Below, piece by piece: positions 16,799 to 26,901 of a stretch of DNA of 37,346 bases (the stretch's first letter is position 1; each line of letters begins with the position of its first letter). A program made the translations under genes and the position numbers. The notes beneath the pieces are model-generated. The model did not search any database. It was not told the DNA's origin and worked only from the letters and a program-made list of their open reading frames with translations. This DNA is from Bdellovibrionales bacterium RIFOXYA1_FULL_36_14 (GTDB taxonomy: Bacteria > Bdellovibrionota > Bacteriovoracia > Bacteriovoracales > Bacteriovoracaceae). The stretch is taken from NCBI GenBank assembly GCA_001769975.1, contig MEPW01000026.1, positions 1 to 37,346 of the forward strand, given 5' to 3'.

Positions 16799-17788
16799 AT
16801 GCTAAAAATCTTACTTTCCTTTTTGATCTTAATACTTATCTGCGCCTGTGGAAAATCAAGAGAAGAACTTATTGATGAGACAATTGAGAAGGCCAATATT
16901 TTACTGACTTCGGGCAATTGCGATTTAGCAATAACCATACTTGAAGGAATTGGCAGACAGACTAAGAACTTTCGTTACTTAAGAACATTATCCTCTGCTT
17001 ATGCTTGTAAGGCGGGGTATAGTGAAAGTGTATTATTTGGAGATGATCTTCCCAATATCTCCGCTACGTCGGTGTGGGGAAGTTTATCCAGTTTTTCAAC
17101 TTCCGAAAAAATGACTTCACCTACTTCAAAAAGTTTTACCAACTTGATTACGGCCATTGAAATAATCCTCTATGCAGGAGGAGGAATTCCTTCCACAACC
17201 GAACCCACCGTGGCGGAAAGAAGTGAGTTTATTTCGGGAAGTGAATTAGGTGATTTACATACTCAGGCACTTTATATGCTTATTTCTGCGCTTGGTATGT
17301 ATACTTACCATTACGGTGATGCTGATAACGGACTAAAAGCGCAAAGAGATGCGGGGAATGATTGTTTTTTGAATTATAACGAAGATATAACTACGAATGC
17401 AACATATGCAGATTTAGGAGATTATATAATAGCAGCATTGCCACCAGAAAATGCATGCAGCGGTAGTGTTAATAGTGGACACCCTGATTTAACTCCTGTC
17501 GCAGCAAATTTATCGAGACTGTGTGAAGGAGTTTTTCTGTTTAATAACTTTAGAGTAGTTTTGACAGAGGTGTTGGCAGATTTAGCTGCATCGGTTGATG
17601 ATTTAGATGATCTTGTAGCGGTTGATGCAGTGTTGGATATACAAAGAATGGCTCTTTACCAGGCCAAAGATGATATGGAAAATGTGGATACAGTTTTAAG
17701 TCGATCTGTTTGTGTGTCAGAAAATACCGCTAATACTGAGTATATTGAAACATATTTTTTATATTACTTTGAAACTTTATTTAATTAA
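16799..17788 (+). CDS. Lipoprotein of unknown function
   Basis: The 329-aa product has a strong lipoprotein signal (LLSFLILILICACGKS, lipidated cysteine at residue 17). The following region has helical repeats reminiscent of TPR (EKANILLTSGNCDLAITILE), then a less ordered part with paired cysteines. GAGGT lies six bases before the ATG at 16799, which is why I prefer it to the ATG at 16793. The next gene starts one base after its stop and encodes an outer-membrane protein, so the two are likely made together and may work together at the outer membrane. No family is recognised with confidence. Confidence 0.72.
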   Translation: MLKILLSFLILILICACGKSREELIDETIEKANILLTSGNCDLAITILEGIGRQTKNFRYLRTLSSAYACKAGYSESVLFGDDLPNISATSVWGSLSSFSTSEKMTSPTSKSFTNLITAIEIILYAGGGIPSTTEPTVAERSEFISGSELGDLHTQALYMLISALGMYTYHYGDADNGLKAQRDAGNDCFLNYNEDITTNATYADLGDYIIAALPPENACSGSVNSGHPDLTPVAANLSRLCEGVFLFNNFRVVLTEVLADLAASVDDLDDLVAVDAVLDIQRMALYQAKDDMENVDTVLSRSVCVSENTANTEYIETYFLYYFETLFN

Positions 17789-18934
17789 ATGATGACAAAA
17801 CTTTGGGTGGCCCTATTTATTTTTTTACTTTTAAGCATCAGTTCCTATGCTAAAGAAGTTCATTATCTGGTTAGAAGTCCCAAAGCCTTGTTGATGGGAG
17901 ATGCCTACACTGCCCTTGCCGACGATGAGTATACTCTTTTTTATAATCCAGCCATTTTGGGATATCACTCAGGCGTTAGTGGTAATATTTTGAATTTCGA
18001 TTTCGGGGTAACCAACGTATTGGATAAAAAAGATTTGAATCGATTTGATGATTTTCCTAAGGACGATGCAGCCGCCATGGCAGATCGAATTTTGGATTTT
18101 CCTATTCATATGCATTTAGGCGTAACTCCTTCTTTTAAAATGGAATCGTTTTCTTTTTCCTTGCTGGCCAATTGGACTAGCAATTATATTTTAAGAAATA
18201 GGGTCTCTCCAACTTTGGATGTAGATTTTTATTATGATCGTGGATTTGTCACAGGTTACGCGTATAAATTTGGCAGAGGTGGTAAAAAAACCAAGAAAGG
18301 CGGTCGCACCACTGGTTTGAGTGGATCTGCGGGAGTTGCACTAAAACATATTAAACGAGAAGCCTTGCAAGGATCATTTCCTTTATTTGGGACATCCATC
18401 TTAAACGCTATTGCCTCAAGGGATGATGCGGGATTTTCTAAAATAAGAAATGAACTGGGATATGGAAAAGGCGATGGATGGGGCGCAGATACCGGATTAC
18501 AGCTGCAATACACGGGAAGCTTTTATGATTTCATGAGTGGGCTTTCGGTTATGGATATAGGGCACACCAATTTTAAGAAGGTATATGGGATAAGGAATGT
18601 ACCCAGGCAGGAAATGATGGTTAACTGGGGAAATGCCATTCAATATCATTTTGGAATTTTGGATACTACTTTCAGTTTTGATCTTCATCCCATAAATATG
18701 CCACTAGATTTTGCTAGAAAAGTTCATTTTGGATTTAGCGCAGATGTACTTGGATATGGGGTTTATGGCGGCTGGAATGGTGGGTATTTAAGCTATGGCG
18801 CTTCAGTCAACTTTTTTATTTTTAAATTGATGGCCGGATTTTATGGCGTAGAGCTTGGTACTGAAAGAAGAGAGAAAAAAGGCAATAGAATATTACTATA
18901 TTTAAGTTTACTTAATTTTTCTTTTGAACCTTAG
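17789..18934 (+). CDS. Outer-membrane beta-barrel protein (PorV/FadL-like)
   Basis: The 381-aa protein has a signal peptide ending SSYAKE. The mature part begins with SPKALLMGDAYTALADDEYT followed by FYNPAILG, the characteristic opening of PorV/UPF0164/FadL-like barrels, where a conserved NPA follows the first strand. Many amphipathic strands and Gly/Tyr-rich turns follow. The protein ends with FSFEP rather than a terminal aromatic. It directly abuts the lipoprotein gene upstream. The ligand is unknown. The family assignment is moderate; the outer-membrane location is well supported. Confidence 0.72.
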   Translation: MMTKLWVALFIFLLLSISSYAKEVHYLVRSPKALLMGDAYTALADDEYTLFYNPAILGYHSGVSGNILNFDFGVTNVLDKKDLNRFDDFPKDDAAAMADRILDFPIHMHLGVTPSFKMESFSFSLLANWTSNYILRNRVSPTLDVDFYYDRGFVTGYAYKFGRGGKKTKKGGRTTGLSGSAGVALKHIKREALQGSFPLFGTSILNAIASRDDAGFSKIRNELGYGKGDGWGADTGLQLQYTGSFYDFMSGLSVMDIGHTNFKKVYGIRNVPRQEMMVNWGNAIQYHFGILDTTFSFDLHPINMPLDFARKVHFGFSADVLGYGVYGGWNGGYLSYGASVNFFIFKLMAGFYGVELGTERREKKGNRILLYLSLLNFSFEP

Positions 18935-18980
18935 TCTATTCATGTAGAATGAAAGACAGGATATTCAACGGGAGGTTGTT

Positions 18981-20288
18981 TTGGAAAAAGTTTTTGTGCT
19001 GGATACCAATGTGTTGTTGTTTGATCCGATGGCCATTAATAAATTTGGCAAAAACACCGTCTTTATTCCCCTCATAGTTATCGAAGAACTGGACCGATTT
19101 AAAAAAGATCAAAACGAAAATGGTAGAAACGCCAGGCATTTTTCTAGAATAGTGGATGATTTAAGATCCCAAGGTCCACTGTCTCATGGGGTAGGGCTTA
19201 CCAATGGTGGCAAGCTAATTATTTCTTTGGATAAACATACCAAGGGCAAATATGACGTTATAGACATCTCTATTCCTGATAATAGAATTCTCTCTTCAGC
19301 ATTAGCGCTCAAGGAAGAGAAAAAAAATGTTACTTTAATCTCCAAAGATATTAACCTACGTTTAAAGTCGGATATGTTAGGGTTAAATGCCGAAGACTAT
19401 GGCCCCAAGGATGTAACGATCGATGATCTTTATACGGGGAACCGATTGTATGAAGTAGAGGTACAAAGACTGGTCGAGTTTGAAAAAAATAGATTTTTAG
19501 CGCTCAGTGAAAAAGAATATGCAGAGATAAATCCCAACGAATATCTGATTGTATGTGAACAAGGTAATGATCGTCACCGCGCTCTAGGAAGATATTCTTT
19601 TGATAAGAAAGGTATTGTTCCGCTGATTCCTATTAGAGAAGGCGTGTGGGGTATTTATCCCAAGAATACTGAGCAACAGTTTGCCTTTGATGCTTTGTTA
19701 AATGATGAAGTGAAGCTTGTGACATTAGTAGGTAAGGCGGGAACTGGTAAAACATTGCTAGCTATTGCTGCAGGCCTTGAAAAAACTATCAACGATGAAA
19801 CCTTTCATCGATTACTGGTATCAAGACCAGTGCAACCGATGGGAAAAGATCTAGGATATTTACCAGGGGATGTTAACGAAAAACTTGCTCCTTGGATGCA
19901 ACCTATATTTGATAATATGGATTTTTTGTTTGGTCAGCAACGCGGACTTCATTCTTCCTGGGAAGAGCTCATTAATCAGGGTCTTTTGCACGTCGAACCT
20001 CTTACTTATATCAGAGGCAGAACAATTCCTAACCAATACTTGATCATTGATGAGGCCCAAAACTTATCTCCTCATGAAGTTAAAACCATTATTACCCGAG
20101 CAGGAGAAGGCACTAAAATTGTGCTCACTGGAGACTGTGAACAAATTGATAGTCCTTATTTGGATTCAGTTAATAACGGTTTGGCTTATGTCGTTGATCG
20201 CTTAAAAAATGAAAAAATTACTGCGCATACTAATTTAAAAGTGGGAGAACGATCTGAATTATCAGAGATTGCTTCCAAGCGATTATAG
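18981..20288 (+). CDS. PhoH family protein with N-terminal PIN domain (PhoH2-type)
   Basis: Residues about 3-145 form a PIN ribonuclease domain with acidic residues at D8, E36 and D123 (KVFVLDTNVLLFD, SKDINLR). Residues about 220-430 form a PhoH ATPase with Walker A GKAGTGKT (251-258) and Walker B IIDEAQ (355-360), followed by LTGDCEQID. PIN-PhoH proteins couple helicase-like ATPase activity to RNA cleavage. The 435-aa length is typical. The start is a TTG five bases after GGGAGG, and no upstream ATG fits. The stop overlaps the convergent small gene by six bases. Cellular targets are unknown for most members. Confidence 0.9.
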   Translation: MEKVFVLDTNVLLFDPMAINKFGKNTVFIPLIVIEELDRFKKDQNENGRNARHFSRIVDDLRSQGPLSHGVGLTNGGKLIISLDKHTKGKYDVIDISIPDNRILSSALALKEEKKNVTLISKDINLRLKSDMLGLNAEDYGPKDVTIDDLYTGNRLYEVEVQRLVEFEKNRFLALSEKEYAEINPNEYLIVCEQGNDRHRALGRYSFDKKGIVPLIPIREGVWGIYPKNTEQQFAFDALLNDEVKLVTLVGKAGTGKTLLAIAAGLEKTINDETFHRLLVSRPVQPMGKDLGYLPGDVNEKLAPWMQPIFDNMDFLFGQQRGLHSSWEELINQGLLHVEPLTYIRGRTIPNQYLIIDEAQNLSPHEVKTIITRAGEGTKIVLTGDCEQIDSPYLDSVNNGLAYVVDRLKNEKITAHTNLKVGERSELSEIASKRL

Positions 20289-20582
20289 AAACTCTTCAAA
20301 GTGGATAATAGCATTGTCGTTTTGATTGGAATGAGAAGCAAGATTCTTGTTGGTACCGGTTCGTTTTTCAAATTCTTTTAAAACCAACCTGGATTTTACG
20401 GTCAGGTCTTTGTCAATTATGCCCCGTCGAAGATCATTAATAATAATATTTGACTCGTTAATAAGTTCGGAAAAAGTTAATATCTCCAGATATTCTTTAA
20501 AACATTTATTGGCAGCATTTTCATTATAAATGGTTTTAAAACTGGAAAATTGAATAATATTGTCTGAGTTCATATCGCTCAT
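20283..20582 (-). CDS. Small protein of unknown function (99 aa)
   Basis: The predicted protein is mostly helical and charged (FKEYLEILTFSELINESN, RLVLKEFEKRTGTN), with no membrane segment or motif I recognise. Support for a real gene comes from AAGGTG nine bases before the ATG and from its neat fit between phoH and the DedA gene. The overlap with the phoH end is only six bases. A shorter frame on the opposite strand at 20347-20529 has no ribosome-binding site and is less likely. Confidence 0.6.
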   Translation of the reverse strand: MSDMNSDNIIQFSSFKTIYNENAANKCFKEYLEILTFSELINESNIIINDLRRGIIDKDLTVKSRLVLKEFEKRTGTNKNLASHSNQNDNAIIHFEEFL

Positions 20583-20708
20583 TATTTACACACCTTATGT
20601 AAAATTCATTTGCAATGTGGCCCACTCAGAATGATCTTTCAAGAATATGTTTTTAGCCATAATCAAAATGTGAAATTTTTACTTGTTTAACGCATAGGAT
20701 TCAAGTAG

Positions 20709-21305
20709 TTATGCGCGGCGTTTTTGTCTTTTCCTTACAATTAGGTAGATAAATAGGGTGAAAATAAAAATAATAAAGATAATCAAATTAAATTTTTTGA
20801 TATATTCAATCATTGGAGGGCCTATAAAGTAGTAAGCGGTAAAAAAGACACTGGTAGAAATAGTCGCCGCAATTAAATCATAAATACAAAATTTTATTGG
20901 TTTAACTCCCGTGATACCGCTAGTTAAAAAGATTCCATTGCGTACCCCAAAAGGAATAAATCTGCCAACAATTAAAGCTACAATTCCGTACTTTTCAATA
21001 TTGGTTTTAAACCACTCAACTTTCTGTGGATTCATCATCTTGGCAAAAAATTTGATTTTAAAAATATGAGGACCAAAAATTCTTCCCATATAAAAGCAAA
21101 TAACGTCACTTCCATAAACTCCCAAGTAAACCCCGATAAAGAGTGGTATCAACTGTTCGGGATATTTAGCCGCCAGAGTTGCTGAAATAAATAACATTAA
21201 ATCTTCAGAAACCGGCAGATTGAATCCTGCTAGCAACAATAATCCGAATATTGCGTAAGGAGCAATATGAATATTTTGCTGAACAAACAGTATAAATTCA
21301 TCCAT
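20709..21305 (-). CDS. DedA/SNARE-associated family membrane protein
   Basis: The 198-aa protein has four or five hydrophobic segments and the DedA pattern. It opens with a re-entrant GFNLPVSEDLMLFISATLA, followed by GSDVICFYMGRIFG and the key RFIPFGVRNGIFLTSGI box. DedA proteins scramble or flip lipid carriers and contribute to membrane potential homeostasis; undecaprenyl phosphate is a known cargo for some. In this protein the usual glutamate in the first box is present (SED), and the arginines in the second are kept. It lies 104 bp downstream of the peroxiredoxin gene, on the same strand but separated by a terminator. Confidence 0.88.
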   Translation of the reverse strand: MDEFILFVQQNIHIAPYAIFGLLLLAGFNLPVSEDLMLFISATLAAKYPEQLIPLFIGVYLGVYGSDVICFYMGRIFGPHIFKIKFFAKMMNPQKVEWFKTNIEKYGIVALIVGRFIPFGVRNGIFLTSGITGVKPIKFCIYDLIAATISTSVFFTAYYFIGPPMIEYIKKFNLIIFIIFIFTLFIYLIVRKRQKRRA

Positions 21306-21358
21306 GAAAAACCTTGGGTTGTTTTACTAAAAAGACAGTCTAAGAATATAGTAGTTTT

Positions 21359-21390
21359 AAAAAAAAGGCCCACAAAATTGCAGGCCCTTT
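21359..21390 (-). terminator. Rho-independent terminator after the peroxiredoxin gene
   Basis: On the minus strand AAAGG-G-CC and GG-G-CCTTT pair around TGCAATTTTGT with one G-G mismatch, followed by a T run. It sits about 20 bases after the stop codon at 21410. Confidence 0.78.
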
Positions 21391-21409
21391 AATTGGAATA
21401 TAAAATTTA

Positions 21410-22018
21410 TTATCCATGTTTTTGAAAATAACTTTTTGATCCTTGAGGGTCTGCTTTCATAGTATCTTGGCCTTTGGACCAATTCGCTGGACATACCTCG
21501 CCATTTTTAGCGACATACTGAAAAGCTTCAATCAATCTAAGGATTTCATCTACATTTCTTCCTACCCCTAGATTATTAATAGTTGAGTGCTGAATAACAT
21601 TTTGGTCATCTATTATAAAGAGTCCTCGAAGGGCCACTCCTTCATCTTCAATTAAAACTCCGTAATCTCTGGATATTTTTTTATTAAAATCACTTAATAG
21701 GGGATATTTCACATTTCCAATCCCACCTTCAGCTCTGCTTTGTTTAGTCCAGGCAAGGTGAGAGAATATACTATCAGTAGATACTCCAATAATTTCGGTT
21801 TTGAGTTCTTTAAATTGATCAACTTTATCAGAAAAAGCCGTTATTTCGGTTGGACATACAAAAGTAAAATCAAGAGGATAAAAAAACAATACTTTCCATT
21901 TACTCTTCATATCACTGAGAGATAATTGCTTAAACTCGCCATTTACTAATGCTTGGGCCATAAATTCCGGGGCCTTGTTACCAACCAATCTACCTTTGTT
22001 AACACATTCATTCGTCAT
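21410..22018 (-). CDS. Typical 2-Cys peroxiredoxin (AhpC/Prx1 type)
   Basis: This enzyme reduces hydrogen peroxide and organic peroxides. The peroxidatic cysteine is C55 in [10 protein letters not shown], and the resolving cysteine is C176 in GEVCPANW. The protein has GGIG (residues 98-101, like the GGLG motif) and a C-terminal YF, both associated with hyperoxidation-sensitive peroxiredoxins of the Prx1 group. The 202-aa length is normal. AAGGAG precedes the ATG. It is divergent from clpP and closed by its own terminator. No ahpF or regulator gene is adjacent, so the reductant is likely thioredoxin. Confidence 0.94.
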   Translation of the reverse strand: MTNECVNKGRLVGNKAPEFMAQALVNGEFKQLSLSDMKSKWKVLFFYPLDFTFVCPTEITAFSDKVDQFKELKTEIIGVSTDSIFSHLAWTKQSRAEGGIGNVKYPLLSDFNKKISRDYGVLIEDEGVALRGLFIIDDQNVIQHSTINNLGVGRNVDEILRLIEAFQYVAKNGEVCPANWSKGQDTMKADPQGSKSYFQKHG

Positions 22019-22133
22019 ATTTGTCTCCTTTGTAATCGTAATACATGATTAACTGTAGATAAGTGGAACATTGGCCGGTTTGTTACAAAAAAAATAATAA
22101 AACATTTTTGGTCAACTAACTGATTTTTTTTTA

Positions 22134-22162
22134 TTAACATGCTATTATTTCTAAAGTAATTT
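22134..22162 (+). promoter_or_regulatory. Candidate sigma-70 promoter for clpP
   Basis: TTAACA and TAATTT are separated by 17 bp, about 60 bp before the clpP start. The match is moderate. No heat-shock-type promoter or CIRCE repeat was seen. Confidence 0.35.
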
Positions 22163-22223
22163 CAATATGTTGTCGAAATGCAAACAACGAGTGAGTTGTA
22201 AGGAAAGCTAGGAGAGATGGTTA

Positions 22224-22832
22224 ATGAAAGAAGTTATGAATTACATTCCCAATCCAATAGTCATTGAACAAACCGCCAGGGGCGAGCGGCAATATGATAT
22301 TTATTCCAGGCTGCTAATAGATAGGATTATTTTTTTGGGTTCTCCTATTAATGATGTGGTGGCTAACTTGATTATTGCTCAAATGCTTTTTTTAGAGCAG
22401 TCAGATGCTGAGGCTCCTATTAATTTTTATATCAACAGTCCGGGCGGTAGCGTGTATGCTGGGCTTGCCATGTATGACATTATGAATTTGATTTCTTGTC
22501 CAGTTTATACGACCTGTATTGGGCTCGCGGCATCTATGGGATCACTGCTTCTATGTGCCGGTACCAAGGGATTTAGATATTCATTACCTCATAGTAGGAT
22601 TATGCTTCACCAACCAATGGGAGGAGCTGGAGGACAGTGTTCTGATATTCAAATTCAAGCGAATGAGATTTTGGATTTAAAGAAAAAACTGAATGCCATT
22701 TACGCTAAACACTCCGGGAAGGATTTAGCATATATTGAAAAACAGACTGATCGTGATAATTTTTTATCACCGGAGATGGCAAAAGAATTTGGTTTAATTG
22801 ATTCAATTATTGAAACAAAGAAAAAAAAATAA
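22224..22832 (+). CDS. clpP: ATP-dependent Clp protease proteolytic subunit
   Basis: ClpP forms the tetradecameric serine-protease barrel fed by ClpX or ClpA. The catalytic triad is S104 (GLAASMGS), H129 (IMLHQP) and D178 (TDRDNFLS), with the same spacing as the E. coli enzyme. The protein is 202 aa and has the [10 protein letters not shown] and GGAGGQ landmarks. AGGAG precedes the start. clpX follows 42 bp later and lon after that, the classical order, but no tig (trigger factor) gene lies upstream; a divergent peroxiredoxin gene takes that place. Confidence 0.96.
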   Translation: MKEVMNYIPNPIVIEQTARGERQYDIYSRLLIDRIIFLGSPINDVVANLIIAQMLFLEQSDAEAPINFYINSPGGSVYAGLAMYDIMNLISCPVYTTCIGLAASMGSLLLCAGTKGFRYSLPHSRIMLHQPMGGAGGQCSDIQIQANEILDLKKKLNAIYAKHSGKDLAYIEKQTDRDNFLSPEMAKEFGLIDSIIETKKKK

Positions 22833-22874
22833 TGTGTTTTAATATGTAGGAACTTTTAAAGAAGGTAAGATTGA

Positions 22875-24194
22875 ATGAATAGGGAAAAAGGAACTCACCA
22901 AGCGACGCTACATTGTAATTTCTGTGGAAAGTCTCAAAAAGAGGTCAATAAATTGATCGCAGGTCCTGGATGCTATATATGCGATGAATGCGTTGAACTG
23001 TGCAATGATATTATATATGAAGATTCTGTAAAAACTAGTACCAAAGTGGCCATTGATAAAGTTCCAAAACCTCATGAAATCAAGGCTCACTTAGATCAAT
23101 ATGTTATTGGACAAGAAAGAGCTAAAAAAATTATTTCAGTGGCAGTACATAATCATTATAAAAGAATATCTCATGGCGAGAAAATAAAAAATTCTCGTAC
23201 TAAAAACGAAGAAGTGGAATTGCACAAATCAAATATATTGTTGGCAGGACCAACCGGCAGTGGAAAGACTTTGTTAGCTCAATCCCTTGCTAGATTTTTA
23301 AATGTGCCTTTTGCCATAGCTGATGCAACTTCTTTGACCGAAGCTGGTTACGTGGGAGAGGATGTCGAAAATATCATTTTAAATTTATTGCAAAACTGTG
23401 ACTATGATATCGCTCGTGCGGAACGCGGGATTGTTTATATTGATGAGATAGATAAAATTGCTAGAAAATCAGAAAATCCTTCCATTACTCGAGATGTTTC
23501 CGGTGAAGGAGTTCAGCAAGCATTATTAAAAATTATTGAAGGAACCATCGCCTCCGTTCCTCCTAAAGGTGGGAGAAAACATCCTCAGCAGGAGTTTTTA
23601 CAAGTAAACACTAAAAACATTCTTTTTATTTGTGCTGGAGCTTTTGTCGGACTTGATAAGATAATTGAAAAACGCTTGACCAAAAGACCAATGGGTCTTG
23701 TGGTAGAAGTTAAATCTACCGAGAAATCAATTGTTGAAAAATTAGGTGGTATAGAACCGGAAGATTTATATAGATTTGGACTAATCCCTGAATTTGTTGG
23801 AAGGTTACCGGTCAACGCTATGTTGGATGAATTAGATGAAGAAGCTTTGCTTAAGATATTGACTGAGCCTAAAAACGCTATTACCAAGCAATATATCAAA
23901 CTTTTTGAATATGACGGAATCGAGCTTGAGTTTGAAACTGAGGCCCTAAAAGAAGTAGCTAAAATAGCTTTGGAAAAGAAAACGGGAGCACGAGGATTAA
24001 GAGCGATTTTGGAGCAAACCATGTTGGATGTTATGTATGATATCCCCTCTAATGATCAAGTTTGTAAAGTATTGGTGACTTATGATTCGATCGTGGGAAA
24101 AGGTGGGCCCATCCTTGTTGAAGGTGAAAGAATTTTAAAATCCAGAGTTAAGTCAACTGATCCACAAATTGAAGATAAAAAAAATGCTTCTTAA
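22875..24194 (+). CDS. clpX: ATP-dependent Clp protease ATP-binding subunit ClpX
   Basis: ClpX unfolds substrates and delivers them to ClpP. The N-terminal zinc-binding domain has C14, C17, C36 and C39 (CNFC and CDEC). The AAA+ domain has Walker A GPTGSGKT (125-132), the pore loop GYVG (158-161), Walker B IVYIDE (186-191) and the RKH loop in [10 protein letters not shown]. The C-terminal IGF-type tripeptide that docks onto ClpP is seen as VGL in the segment around FVGLDKIIE. The 439-aa length is typical. Co-transcription with clpP is likely. Confidence 0.96.
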   Translation: MNREKGTHQATLHCNFCGKSQKEVNKLIAGPGCYICDECVELCNDIIYEDSVKTSTKVAIDKVPKPHEIKAHLDQYVIGQERAKKIISVAVHNHYKRISHGEKIKNSRTKNEEVELHKSNILLAGPTGSGKTLLAQSLARFLNVPFAIADATSLTEAGYVGEDVENIILNLLQNCDYDIARAERGIVYIDEIDKIARKSENPSITRDVSGEGVQQALLKIIEGTIASVPPKGGRKHPQQEFLQVNTKNILFICAGAFVGLDKIIEKRLTKRPMGLVVEVKSTEKSIVEKLGGIEPEDLYRFGLIPEFVGRLPVNAMLDELDEEALLKILTEPKNAITKQYIKLFEYDGIELEFETEALKEVAKIALEKKTGARGLRAILEQTMLDVMYDIPSNDQVCKVLVTYDSIVGKGGPILVEGERILKSRVKSTDPQIEDKKNAS

Positions 24195-24233
24195 AAACAT
24201 GTACCTTTTTACACTATGCGTGAGATCTATCTA

Positions 24234-24300
24234 GCTGAAAATTAAGGGATATTTTTTAAATAAAAAAAACCTAGGAAATTATATCCTCAGCTTTTTTTTT
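24234..24300 (+). terminator. Candidate terminator between clpX and lon
   Basis: GCTGA pairs with TCAGC and, inside it, GGATAT pairs with ATATCC, ahead of a run of nine or more T. The stem is interrupted by asymmetric loops, so efficiency is uncertain. Confidence 0.42.
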
Positions 24301-24327
24301 GATCCTAATTCAAATTTCAGTCATAAT
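24299..24327 (+). promoter_or_regulatory. Candidate sigma-70 promoter for lon
   Basis: TTGATC and CATAAT are exactly 17 bp apart, about 80 bp before the lon start. It begins in the T run of the preceding terminator, a compact arrangement that would give lon its own transcript. Confidence 0.42.
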
Positions 24328-24409
24328 TATTATTAAGGAATCAAAATTTGATTTGTCAGGAAGACAAAGAATTTTGGTTGATTTTGCCAAGGCTGGGACA
24401 GGAGGTTAC

Positions 24410-26824
24410 ATGCCGGACAATAAGAATGCTGTTTTCAAGTTACCGCTTCTACCACTAAGAGATTTAATCATATTTCCCCATATGGTTATTCCACTTTTTG
24501 TAGGTAGGGAAAAATCAATTTCGGCACTTGAAGAAGCCGTAAAAAGCAATAACGAACTTTTCTTGGTAACCCAAAAAGATGCAACGATTTTAAATCCTGA
24601 AAGAAAAGACGTTTATGATGTAGGGACGGTAGTAAATCTTATTCAGATGCTGAGGCTACCTGATAATACCGTGAAAGTTTTAATTGAAGGTAAGTATCGG
24701 GCCAAGATTGTAGAATTTATTGATGCCAGCAGCGGATATGAAGCCCGGTTGGAGAGTTGCCAGAGCGAAGTTTGTGAGGTTGGAGTTAATGTTGAAGCAA
24801 CCGTTAGAAGTATTAAAGGAATTTTTGAACAATATGTAAAAATCAATAAAAGAATTCCTCCAGAACTTTTAATGAGCATTTCATCAATCATGGATCCTTC
24901 TAGATTGGCGGATATTATTGTCGCTCATTTAAATATGAAGATTCCGGAAAAACAACAAATATTAGAAGCAGTCAATGTGGAAGATCGGCTTAATCTTCTT
25001 CTGGAAAAAATGCAAGGTGAAATTGAAATTATCAACGTTGAAAAACGCATTCGCAACAGGGTTAAAACCCAAATGGAGAAATCTCAAAAAGAATATTATT
25101 TAAATGAGCAAATGAATGCTATTCAAAAAGAATTAGGTCAAAAAGACGACGGCAAAAATGAAATCCAAGAGATGGAAGAAAAGCTTGCTAAAAAATTAAT
25201 GCCTGAAGAGGCCAAAGATAAGACACAAAAAGAAATTAAGAAACTAAAGTCCATGTCGCCAATGTCTGCAGAATCTGCCGTGGTTAGAAACTATATTGAT
25301 TGGATGCTGTGTCTGCCGTGGAGTGAAGTCACGGTGGATGATAATAGTGTTGCTAAATGTCGTGAGATCCTAGATCGCGATCATTACGGTCTTCGCGATG
25401 TTAAAGATCGAATTATCGAGTATCTAGCGGTTAGAAATCTCCTGGAAAAAGGCGAAGGCAAAGGGACTATCTTATGTCTAGCAGGTCCTCCCGGTGTTGG
25501 TAAAACATCCGTGGGAAGATCCTTGGCGGAAGCGATGGGAAGAAATTTTGCGCGGATTTCCCTGGGCGGAGTTAGAGACGAAGCTGAAATTAGAGGTCAT
25601 AGAAAAACTTACGTCGGTGCCATGCCTGGGAAAATCATCAATGCTTTAAAGAAAGCAAAATCTTCTAACCCACTTATCCTCTTGGATGAGATTGATAAGA
25701 TGTCGAGTGATTTTAGAGGAGATCCTGCCAGCGCGATGTTGGAAGTATTGGATCCGGAACAAAATAGAAACTTTGTAGATCATTACATAGAGTGTGAGTA
25801 CGATTTATCCAATGTTATGTTTGTTATGACGGCCAATGATATTCATAAAATTCCTGGGCCACTTAAAGATAGAATGGAAATTATCTCTATCCCCGGTTAC
25901 ACACCGTTTGAAAAATTACAAATTGGTAAAGAGTATTTGATTAATAAAGCCATTATTAATAATGGACTTAAAAAATTTAATTTTAATTTAAACGATAAGG
26001 CGATTACTTCCATCATTACTAATTACACCAGAGAAGCTGGGGTAAGAGAGCTGGAGCGTTTAATTAATACGATCGCCAGAAAAATTGCTACTGAAGTAGT
26101 GACGAAAGAAATTAAAGCAGGTAGAGAATTTAAAGTAGCTCAAAAGCAACTTAAAAAGTTTCTAGGCCCAAGCAAATTTGAAGGTAAAGATATCGAGGCT
26201 GAATCACAAGTGGGGCTGGTAAATGGTCTTGCTTGGACTTCGGTTGGTGGTGAACTTTTACATATCGAAGTGGTAACTTTCCCTGGAAAAGGTAATTTAC
26301 AAATTACTGGAAAACTAGGTGAAGTGATGCAAGAATCTGCCAAAGCTGCGCTTTCATACGTAAGGTCGATAAGTGACCGGTTGGGAATTGATAATAAGTG
26401 GTACCATGAACATGATATTCATATTCACGTTCCGGAAGGCGCGACTCCAAAAGATGGACCAAGTGCCGGCATCACTTTAGTTACTGCCCTTGCTTCGGCC
26501 ATTACCGGCTTAAAAGTTAATGCTAACGTGGCGATGACGGGAGAGGTAACTATCAGAGGAAGAGTACTTCCCATTGGCGGACTAAAAGAAAAATTACTGG
26601 CAGCCAAGCAGGCTGGAGTTAAAATTGTTATAATACCAAAGAAAAATGTTAAGGATTTGGTTGAAATTCCCGTAGAAATCAAGTCGGGGCTGGAAATTAT
26701 TCCATGCGAAGAAGCACACGAAGTTTTAAAACATGCTCTAAGTCTCGGACACCCAGAGCAATTTATGAAAGTAGTGGAGCTTAAAGTTTTGGAAAGTAAA
26801 GAAGACTTGGACGTTGCTAATTAA
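24410..26824 (+). CDS. lon: ATP-dependent protease Lon
   Basis: Lon is a hexameric AAA+ serine protease degrading misfolded and regulatory proteins. The N-terminal LON substrate domain begins at LPLLPLRDLIIFPHM. Walker A is GPPGVGKT (359-366) and Walker B is LILLDEIDKM. The protease dyad is S685 (DGPSAGIT) and K728 (LKEKLLAAK), with the same 43-residue separation as in E. coli. The length is 804 aa. The ATG at 24410 follows AGGAGG, so the in-frame TTG at 24299, which would add 37 unusual residues, is rejected. Confidence 0.96.
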   Translation: MPDNKNAVFKLPLLPLRDLIIFPHMVIPLFVGREKSISALEEAVKSNNELFLVTQKDATILNPERKDVYDVGTVVNLIQMLRLPDNTVKVLIEGKYRAKIVEFIDASSGYEARLESCQSEVCEVGVNVEATVRSIKGIFEQYVKINKRIPPELLMSISSIMDPSRLADIIVAHLNMKIPEKQQILEAVNVEDRLNLLLEKMQGEIEIINVEKRIRNRVKTQMEKSQKEYYLNEQMNAIQKELGQKDDGKNEIQEMEEKLAKKLMPEEAKDKTQKEIKKLKSMSPMSAESAVVRNYIDWMLCLPWSEVTVDDNSVAKCREILDRDHYGLRDVKDRIIEYLAVRNLLEKGEGKGTILCLAGPPGVGKTSVGRSLAEAMGRNFARISLGGVRDEAEIRGHRKTYVGAMPGKIINALKKAKSSNPLILLDEIDKMSSDFRGDPASAMLEVLDPEQNRNFVDHYIECEYDLSNVMFVMTANDIHKIPGPLKDRMEIISIPGYTPFEKLQIGKEYLINKAIINNGLKKFNFNLNDKAITSIITNYTREAGVRELERLINTIARKIATEVVTKEIKAGREFKVAQKQLKKFLGPSKFEGKDIEAESQVGLVNGLAWTSVGGELLHIEVVTFPGKGNLQITGKLGEVMQESAKAALSYVRSISDRLGIDNKWYHEHDIHIHVPEGATPKDGPSAGITLVTALASAITGLKVNANVAMTGEVTIRGRVLPIGGLKEKLLAAKQAGVKIVIIPKKNVKDLVEIPVEIKSGLEIIPCEEAHEVLKHALSLGHPEQFMKVVELKVLESKEDLDVAN

Positions 26825-26901
26825 ACTTAACTTTTCTTTACTAAGAAAAACATTTTTTTTGTTGTAAAATTAAAAGAAATGTTTTGAAAAAGGAAGTTTC
26901 C

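Noticed and set aside
23585-24022. 145-codon minus-strand frame inside clpX
   Set aside because: It lies wholly antisense to a conserved gene and its product is Ser/Asn-rich with no domain.
24299-24409. TTG start extending Lon by 37 residues
   Set aside because: It overlaps the T run of the preceding terminator and the likely promoter. The ATG at 24410 has AGGAGG and matches the Lon N-terminus.
26833-26864. Possible terminator after lon (TTTTCTT / AAGAAAA before a T run)
   Set aside because: The stem is almost all A-T with only one G-C pair, too weak to annotate confidently.
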